Assembly: GCA_002408385.1 (NCBI GenBank) | Contig: DHSB01000243.1 | Location: 10,297-20,739 of the forward strand | Reading direction: 5' to 3' | Source of the DNA: Myxococcales bacterium UBA5297 | GTDB taxonomy: Bacteria; Myxococcota; Myxococcia; Myxococcales; UBA5297 | DNA: 10,443 bases | Shown: positions 5,492 through 10,443 of the stretch, piece by piece | Numbering within the stretch: the first letter of the stretch is position 1 | How the letters are laid out: every line of letters begins with the position of its first letter | Position numbers and translations under genes: made by a program | The notes under the pieces: generated by a model | The model's database searches: none | The model's input: only the letters and a program-made list of their open reading frames with translations | What the model was told of the DNA's origin: nothing

Positions 5492-8400
5492 CTACCCGGC
5501 CGCCTTCGACTCCCGTGGTGCGGCGCTTGGTTCGGCGAGGCTGCCCGCCGCCGCCATCTCGAGCACCACGCGAAGCTGCCGGGTCAGCGCGCCGAAGAGC
5601 CCCTTGAGCAGCTCGGGCCGGTCGGAGACCAAGTCGAGGAAGTCCTGCCGGTCGATGGCGAGCGCCCGCGTGTCGGCCAGGGCGCGTGCGCCGGCAGGCC
5701 TCGGCGCGCCGTCGAGCAGCGAGGCCTCGCCGAAGGCCTCCTTCGCCGTCATCTCGAAGATGGTCTTCCCGTCCTTTTCGAGCACGACCCGGCCAGCGAT
5801 GACGACGTAGAGCGCGTCGCCCGGATCGTTCTCGCGGTAGATGACCTTGCCCTTTTCGAAGCGCCGCTCGTGCGCGATGGCCGCCAGCGCGGCCAGATCG
5901 TCGACGCTGCAGCGCTCGAAGATGCCGACGCCCTCGAGCAGGAAGACCTTCTCCATCACCCTCTCGCTCACCGTACCCTCCTCGACGATCTGGAGCGCCG
6001 CGGCCTCGGGCGCCCTTCGCCGCAGCGTGTAGATAGCGCAGGCGCGCAAGACCGCGTCCCGCGAAACCGCCAGCTCCAGCAGCCGCGCCGGCGCCCGCTC
6101 GACCTCGCCCTGCCCGCCCGGCAGCCGGTGGTGGCGCTCGAGCACCGGCACGACGCGCTCGCGGATGCCCTCGTCGACCAGGTTGTCGAACAGCTCGAGC
6201 GCGTAGGCCCGCTCGCGCGGGTCCTCGGCCAGCAACCGGTTGTGGATGTTGAGCATCGTGCGCTGCGGGTGAACGAGCCCGAGCAGCCGGAAGATTATCT
6301 CCACGTTCTGATCGAGCCGGTCGCCCAGCACCCGCAGGAGGATGGCGCCCTCGCCGAGCGCGCTCTGCAGGTCGCGGAAGATAGGCAGGTAATAGAGGTA
6401 GGCGTCGACTCGCCGCAGGGTCGCCTCGCGGGTGCGCGCGGCGTCGAAGGGGAGGTTTTCACGGGCACGGCGAATCCGCGAGAGCGCCACCGCGATGCGA
6501 TGGCGCAGGAACGGGTCGTCCTCGATGTTCGAGAACAGCAGGATGTGGACCGCGCGCTCGGTGCCCAAATAGCGCAGCAGGCGGGGGATCTCGTAGCGCA
6601 CCCGCGCCGGCCGCCGCTTGTCGTTGAGCGCCTCTTCGAGCAGGCCGGCGATCCGGTCGCCCATCGACCCGAGCGCCTCGCGCGACTCGCGCCGCACTTC
6701 GCGCTCCGAGAGCGCATCGATCATCCGCGGGGCGAGGTCGTAGCGGCCGCAGTCGGCCGCCGAACCGAAAGCGAGCCGGCGCACCGAGGGGTCGGGGTCA
6801 TCGAGCAGCGGATCGATCGCTCCGGCAAAGCGCGTCCCGCGCATCCGCCCGAGAAGCTTGGCCAGCTCCCGGCGCTCGGCACTCGAGCCGCCACCGCCCT
6901 CGATCAGGCGCTCGAGAGCCTGCGAGGCCGGCCCGGCGGCTTCGCCGCGCTCGTGCTCGATGCGCGCGAGCGCGGCGACCGCCGAGCCGCGCAGGCCCGG
7001 GTCCTGCGCCTCGATCATCGGAGCGAGGAACTCTGAGGCCTGCTCGTCGAGCCGGGCCAACGCGAGCACCGCCTCGTCGCGCGGCCGGCGCACGTCGCGC
7101 ACCGCGATGGCGCGCAGCCTGGGCACCAGCTCACGCGCGCCCAGGTCGGCGGCGAGCCGCGCCCCGCGCTCCCGGACCCGCTCGCTTTGATGCGACAGGA
7201 GGATGGGCACCCAAGGCCTGAGGTTGGCCGAACGGTCCGCGGAGAGCAGCTCGACCGCGAGCAGGACGCGCGCCGGATCCCGGTCCGCGAGCGACTTGAG
7301 GAGCAGCGAGCGCGCCTCGGCGTCCAGAGCGAGCCCCTCGTCCCAGCGCGCCCGAGTCAGGCGCTTGTCGATGGTCGCGACGTACCGGCGCTTGACCAGC
7401 ACGAGCATGCCCAGCACGAGGAGCGAGACCGCGATGACCGCGACCGCCAGTCCGCGGCGCCCCAGCCACGGGCTGACGATGAGCAGCGAGAGGCCGCCGA
7501 GCGCCGCCCCGCCCTTCTTCACCAGGCCGTCGACGAAGGCGCGCGCCGAGATGCGCGCCTTGTCCGGCAGGGGGCCGTAGAGAAGCTGCATGCCCGTCGG
7601 CTGCAGCGACAGCGACCCGAGGTTCTCGAAGACCTTGAGCAGAAACGCGGGCGCGAGCCCGGGCTGCAGCGCGCACAGCGCCCCCAGCCCGAGCGTGCCG
7701 GCCGGAGCGATGGCGAGGTAGCGGAAGATGCCCCAGCGGGCCAGCACGCGACCGGACAGCAAGAGCTGGAAGACCATCGCCAGCAGGCCGACCACGAAGC
7801 TGCTCGCGCCGAAGAAGGCCGCGAGCCGGTCCTCGTCGAGCACGCCCTGGGCGCTGACCCGGAACAGGTAGTCGGCGACGACCGTGAGCACCGCGGCGAG
7901 CGCCGCGAGGATGGCGAGCGCGCGGGTGAAGGGGTTCTCGCGCAGGAAGCGCAGCGCTTCGCCCCCTTCCAAGATCGCCCTGCGCAGCGGCTCGGAGACC
8001 GCCCGCATTTCGAAGACCGAGATCGTCCGCGCCCCGCCGGCCGGCGAGCGCCGGGCGAGCAGCGCCCCGAGCGCCGCGCAACCGACCATCGAGAGGATCG
8101 GCAGCACGAGCAGCGGGATCGCGCCGACGACCGCGCCCAAGCCGCCGAGCAAGCCTCCGAGCACCGAGCCCGCCATCCCGAAGCCGCCGACCACGCCGAA
8201 GAGCCGCTTGCTCGCGCGCGCGTCGAAGCCCTCGCCGACCACGGCCCAGAAGCGCACCGCGGTGACGGTCGCGTAGGCCTCGGCAAAGACGTAGAGGGCC
8301 GCGACCGCCGCGAGCGCCCCGAGCCAGGCGCCGGCGGCGAGACCACAGGTGAGCAGCGCCGCGAGCCAAAGCGAGCCACGCGGCGGCGCGGTCGTCTTGC

Positions 8401-8662
8401 GCAGCGTGCCGTCGATGACCGCGGAGAGGCCGGCGAAGACCGCGGCGGCCACGTAGAGCCAGGGCAGCGCCGCCGCTTCGAAACGCGCGACGACGAGCGC
8501 ATTGGCCGAGGCCTTGAGCACCGCGGTGCCGGCGACGAAGCAGAGCTGGAAGGCCGCCGCCGGGGCGATCTGGCGCGCTTCACCCTCCTGCAACGCGAGC
8601 AGGCGCGCTGCCGCCTCTGCGAGGCCTCGCCTCTTGACGCCCTCGGACCGCTTCGAAGCCAG
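5492..8662 (-). CDS. NTT-like membrane carrier fused to HEAT repeats and a cyclic-nucleotide-binding domain
   Basis: This is a very large three-part protein; residues are numbered from the TTG at 8593 (1033 residues). Residues 11-400 are strongly hydrophobic, with about 11-12 membrane spans. They resemble the ATP/ADP translocase-like (NTT/TLC) branch of the major facilitator fold, including a LKASANALVV stretch in the first span. Residues 420-870 are a helical array of HEAT-like repeats, for example RGARLAADLGARELVPRLR (476-494) and DPSVRRLAFGSAADCG (601-616). Residues 885-1010 are a CRP/cNMP-binding domain: GDALYVVIAGRVVL (925-938), then AFGEASLLDGAPRPAGARA (953-971), which keeps the Glu and Arg (E956, R965) that bind cyclic nucleotide in CRP. 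A ligand-regulated carrier or sensor in the inner membrane is likely; the substrate is unknown. I extend the start to CTG at 8662, which has GGAGG six bases upstream and adds 23 residues; TTG 8593 is the ordinary alternative but lacks a ribosome site. It is the last gene of the unit after the lipoprotein. Confidence 0.85.
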   Translation of the reverse strand: MASKRSEGVKRRGLAEAAARLLALQEGEARQIAPAAAFQLCFVAGTAVLKASANALVVARFEAAALPWLYVAAAVFAGLSAVIDGTLRKTTAPPRGSLWLAALLTCGLAAGAWLGALAAVAALYVFAEAYATVTAVRFWAVVGEGFDARASKRLFGVVGGFGMAGSVLGGLLGGLGAVVGAIPLLVLPILSMVGCAALGALLARRSPAGGARTISVFEMRAVSEPLRRAILEGGEALRFLRENPFTRALAILAALAAVLTVVADYLFRVSAQGVLDEDRLAAFFGASSFVVGLLAMVFQLLLSGRVLARWGIFRYLAIAPAGTLGLGALCALQPGLAPAFLLKVFENLGSLSLQPTGMQLLYGPLPDKARISARAFVDGLVKKGGAALGGLSLLIVSPWLGRRGLAVAVIAVSLLVLGMLVLVKRRYVATIDKRLTRARWDEGLALDAEARSLLLKSLADRDPARVLLAVELLSADRSANLRPWVPILLSHQSERVRERGARLAADLGARELVPRLRAIAVRDVRRPRDEAVLALARLDEQASEFLAPMIEAQDPGLRGSAVAALARIEHERGEAAGPASQALERLIEGGGGSSAERRELAKLLGRMRGTRFAGAIDPLLDDPDPSVRRLAFGSAADCGRYDLAPRMIDALSEREVRRESREALGSMGDRIAGLLEEALNDKRRPARVRYEIPRLLRYLGTERAVHILLFSNIEDDPFLRHRIAVALSRIRRARENLPFDAARTREATLRRVDAYLYYLPIFRDLQSALGEGAILLRVLGDRLDQNVEIIFRLLGLVHPQRTMLNIHNRLLAEDPRERAYALELFDNLVDEGIRERVVPVLERHHRLPGGQGEVERAPARLLELAVSRDAVLRACAIYTLRRRAPEAAALQIVEEGTVSERVMEKVFLLEGVGIFERCSVDDLAALAAIAHERRFEKGKVIYRENDPGDALYVVIAGRVVLEKDGKTIFEMTAKEAFGEASLLDGAPRPAGARALADTRALAIDRQDFLDLVSDRPELLKGLFGALTRQLRVVLEMAAAGSLAEPSAAPRESKAAG

Positions 8663-8673
8663 GGTTCACCTCC
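8660..8673 (-). promoter_or_regulatory. ribosome binding site suggesting a CTG start for the NTT fusion gene
   Basis: On the minus strand, GGAGG (8669-8673) is followed by TGAACC and then CTG (8660-8662) in the frame of the NTT fusion gene. The TGA inside the spacer closes that frame, so CTG is the first usable codon. The 23 residues gained (with a helical stretch RRGLAEAAARLLAL) lead into the QEGEARQ segment that usually precedes the first membrane span. The TTG at 8593 instead has its nearest GGAGG inside codons 2-4, which cannot serve it. Confidence 0.5.
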
Positions 8674-8691
8674 ACGCGCCCAGGGACGCGC

Positions 8692-9357
8692 TCAGGGGCG
8701 GGCCCTCTCGCCGCCGGCGCCCGGCGCGTCGAGGTCGAAGACGAGGTCGGCCTTGCCGAGGGTGCTCGAGAAGCGCAGCGTGAACTTGCCACTCTCCGGC
8801 AGCACCGGAGTGCCGTCCGGGAAGGCGCGCGGGAACTTGACGAGATACGCGGTCCAGAACGACTCGAGGTAGGGGTAGAGCGCGCGCATCTCCGGGTCCG
8901 CCTTGCGCAAGCGCACGAGCGAGGCGGGCAGCGCCTCGCCGCGCTCGGTGACGATGGCGACCCGCCAGATGCTGTCGCGGCTGGCGAAGTCGTCGAAGCG
9001 CCGCTCGTTCGCGTGGACGCCCAGTAAGAACTCGTGGCTCGCCTCGTGCTGGACCCGCTCGAGCTCGAGCATGGCCTGCGCCTCGGCCTCGGGCATCGCC
9101 TGGAAGAGGGCGAGCCGGGCGACCTTCTCGACGCGAAACTCCATCGACAGGAAGGTGACCGCGAAGAACGCGAGGCTGTCGAAGCGGTCGTAGACCTCCG
9201 CGCGCCGGGTCCAGCGCGCGAGCGTCTGCGCGTACCTCTCCTCGGCCTCGTCGTCGGCGACCCGCGGCGCGGGCGGGCCGACCCGCGGCGGAGTGCGCAT
9301 CGACTGGCAACCGGTCAGGGCGAGCGCGAGGCCGCAGCAGATGACGGTTCGTCGCAT
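8692..9357 (-). CDS. Uncharacterised lipoprotein
   Basis: This 221-residue protein begins MRRTVICCGLALALTGC, a type II (lipoprotein) signal peptide with lipobox LTGC and lipidated Cys17; residues 18-19 are Q and S, which favours the outer membrane. Residues 35-125 are mostly helical and charged, for instance EAEERYAQTLARWTRRAEVYDRFD and AEAQAMLELERVQHEASHEF. Residues 155-207 carry an aromatic segment, YPYLESFWTAYLVKFPRAFP (161-180), and a likely beta pair, KFTLRFSSTLGKADLVFDL (191-209). I do not recognise the family. The ATG at 9357 has AGGAG nine bases upstream. It sits between the ParB-like gene (73 bp gap) and the NTT fusion (29 bp gap from its CTG start), so the three are probably one transcript. 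A structural or partner role for the membrane carrier is possible but not shown by the sequence. Confidence 0.85.
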   Translation of the reverse strand: MRRTVICCGLALALTGCQSMRTPPRVGPPAPRVADDEAEERYAQTLARWTRRAEVYDRFDSLAFFAVTFLSMEFRVEKVARLALFQAMPEAEAQAMLELERVQHEASHEFLLGVHANERRFDDFASRDSIWRVAIVTERGEALPASLVRLRKADPEMRALYPYLESFWTAYLVKFPRAFPDGTPVLPESGKFTLRFSSTLGKADLVFDLDAPGAGGERARP

Positions 9358-9374
9358 CAAACCTGGCTCCTGCC

Positions 9375-9394
9375 CTCCGGGCGCGAGCCCGGAG
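9375..9394 (-). promoter_or_regulatory. leader hairpin before the lipoprotein gene
   Basis: A perfect 8-bp stem CTCCGGGC/GCCCGGAG with a 4-nt loop ends three bases before the AGGAG ribosome site of the lipoprotein gene. It could protect or process the mRNA between the ParB-like gene and the lipoprotein gene, or set their relative expression. No T-run follows, so simple termination is unlikely. Confidence 0.4.
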
Positions 9395-9430
9395 CGGTTG
9401 AGTCGGCGTCGCTCGAACCTTCGAACGCGC

Positions 9431-10443
9431 CTAGCGCAGCCCGCGCAGGTAGGCGACGAGCTGCTCGGAGTAGCTGAGCTGCTCGAGCAGCGCTTCGCGC
9501 AGCCCCGGCTCGAGGGCGGTCCAGAACTCGACGACCAGCGCGAGGTCCTGGTTGAGCGAGGCCATGCGGCCGATGGCGTCCTGGGCGAGCTCGTCGAGAT
9601 CGACCTCCTCGTCGGGCCCGTCGACCAGCTCGGGGGCAAGCTCATCGTCGAGCGGACTGATCGCGCGCTCGAGGGTCTCGGCGGCACCGGCCGACAGCCG
9701 CCCCTGCTCGCGCAGCTGCTCGCGCAGGACCTTGAGCTGGTCGCGATCGGCCGGCCGGCTCTCGAGGAGATCGGCGAGCGCGATCTGCAGCGCATCCTCC
9801 TCGTTCAGATCGGTGTGGACCCGCGCGAGGATGCGCTCGCGCTTGAGCAGCCGCAGCGCGGCGACCCGGCGAAAGCCGCAGACGACCTGAAAACGGTCGG
9901 GCGGCCGCAGCCGCAAGTCGACCGGCACGAGCTGGCCGAGCCGGGCGATAGAGGTCGCGAGGCTGTCGATGTCCGCCTCGGGGCGCAGCTTGAAAAGCTC
10001 GTCCTCCTCGACCTTCTCCAGCTTGAGGAGCGCGAGCGCACCGGGCCGCTGGCTGCGCTTGGGCAGCTCGCTCGCGAACGCGGGCGGCGCGGGGACTTCG
10101 GACTTGGCTTTGACGTCCGGCTCGCGCTTGACCTGCGGCTCGGAGACGGGCTCTGCCTTCGCCTCGGCGGCCTGCGCCTCGGGGACGGCCTGGGATGGGG
10201 CCTTAGGCTCGGCCGGCTGCGACTCCGGCTCTTCGGCTCGCTCGGGCGCGGTCTCGGGCCCCGCGGCCAGCGCCTCGGGCTCAGCCTCGTCCTCGGCCGG
10301 CTGCGACTCCGGCTCTTCGGCTCGCTCGGGAGCGGTCTCGGTCTCGGGCCCGGCCCCCGCGGCCAGCGCCTCGGGCTCAGCCTCGTCCTCGACCGGCTGC
10401 GGCGCCGGCTCTTCGGCTCCCTCGGGAGCGGTCTCGGTCTCGG
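9431..10443 (-). CDS. ParB-like (ParB/Srx fold) protein with acidic repetitive N-terminus, 5' end missing
   Basis: The reading frame is open to the window edge; 336 residues are visible, counted from the edge. Residues 1-120 are low-complexity and rich in Glu, Pro and Ala, built from an imperfect 28-32 residue repeat. Residues 138-230 match the ParB N-terminal domain: LEKVEEDELFKLRP, then DIDSLATSIARLGQLVPVDLR, then FQVVCGFRRVAALRLL (184-199) and a DALQIALADLLES segment (217-228). The canonical GERR box reads GFRR (189-192), and the ENxxR box is degenerate. Residues 230-336 are helical and acidic, with no recognisable KorB-type helix-turn-helix. So this is not a standard chromosomal ParB; a DNA- or protein-binding regulator is one option. 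Starting at the GTG at 9928 would cut the domain in half, so that start is wrong. It is the first visible gene of the unit with the lipoprotein and the NTT fusion. No ParA or parS-like site is in view. Confidence 0.85.
   Translation of the reverse strand, partial: ETETAPEGAEEPAPQPVEDEAEPEALAAGAGPETETAPERAEEPESQPAEDEAEPEALAAGPETAPERAEEPESQPAEPKAPSQAVPEAQAAEAKAEPVSEPQVKREPDVKAKSEVPAPPAFASELPKRSQRPGALALLKLEKVEEDELFKLRPEADIDSLATSIARLGQLVPVDLRLRPPDRFQVVCGFRRVAALRLLKRERILARVHTDLNEEDALQIALADLLESRPADRDQLKVLREQLREQGRLSAGAAETLERAISPLDDELAPELVDGPDEEVDLDELAQDAIGRMASLNQDLALVVEFWTALEPGLREALLEQLSYSEQLVAYLRGLR
10211..10443 (-). repeat. in-frame tandem repeat coding the acidic N-terminus of the ParB-like protein
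   Basis: Two complete units (10211-10294, 84 bp; 10295-10390, 96 bp) and the start of a third (10391 to the window edge) repeat almost exactly. The shared sequence includes CTCTTCGGCTC and CGCCTCGGGCTCAGCCTCGT on the plus strand. The size difference is 12 bp, so the frame is kept. Each unit encodes a version of TAPERAEEPESQPAEDEAEP followed by EALAAG. The third copy carries the most substitutions. Such arrays change length easily by slippage or unequal recombination. Confidence 0.85.

Noticed and set aside
5483..8872. Two long plus-strand open frames opposite the NTT fusion gene
   Set aside because: They are antisense to a gene with clear membrane spans, HEAT repeats and cNMP motifs; their translation is rich in Arg, Glu and Gln as expected from reversed GC-rich codons.
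9431..9928. ParB-like protein starting at GTG 9928
   Set aside because: The frame stays open upstream and the first half of the ParB domain (LEKVEEDELFKLRP and DIDSLATSIARLGQ) is encoded there.
5492..10443. Chromosome partition locus (parABS)
   Set aside because: There is no ParA gene, no parS-like palindrome was found by eye, and the ParB-like protein lacks the usual CTP and HTH motifs.

Overview
The window is very GC-rich (by eye well over 65%) and densely coding. Its gene set is bacterial: a phosphatidylglycerophosphate synthase, a lytic transglycosylase with a DUF4124-like N-terminus, an L-aspartate oxidase, an NTT-like carrier fused to HEAT repeats and a cyclic-nucleotide-binding domain, a lipoprotein and a ParB-like protein. 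The composition and the mix of lipoprotein, periplasmic SLT enzyme and NTT-HEAT-cNMP fusion suit a Gram-negative bacterium of the old 'deltaproteobacterial' type (Myxococcota, Desulfobacterota or a related uncultured phylum). That placement is inference; there is no rRNA or other marker here to settle it.

Layout, left to right. (1) 1-785, minus strand: the 5' half of a tRNA-Gly(GCC) gene with its own consensus-like promoter, preceded by pgsA. (2) 786-1200: about 415 bp without a gene, holding a degenerate tandem array of 52-55 bp units headed by GCCGGC. (3) 1201-3339, minus strand: a two-gene unit, a periplasmic SLT-family lytic transglycosylase followed by a TPR + AIM24-like protein. (4) 3568-5166, plus strand: nadB, which appears to start with AUU. 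(5) 5167-5491: a gene-free zone between convergent genes, with several GC-rich palindromes. (6) 5492-10443, minus strand: a three-gene unit whose 5' end lies outside the window. It runs from a ParB-like protein with an acidic repetitive N-terminus, through a short lipoprotein, to a very large membrane protein (NTT-like carrier, HEAT repeats, cNMP-binding domain).

How the genes may work together: pgsA (membrane phospholipid synthesis), nadB (NAD synthesis) and the tRNA are housekeeping. The transglycosylase and TPR-AIM24 pair probably act in or near the envelope. The ParB-like/lipoprotein/NTT-HEAT-cNMP cluster is the most unusual part. All three run in the same direction with short gaps (73 bp, then 29 bp if the upstream CTG start is used). 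None of the three has a function I can assign with confidence.

Two genes look as if they start at non-canonical codons (AUU for nadB, CUG for the NTT fusion). In both, a perfect GGAGG lies exactly six bases upstream and no ordinary start fits the protein.
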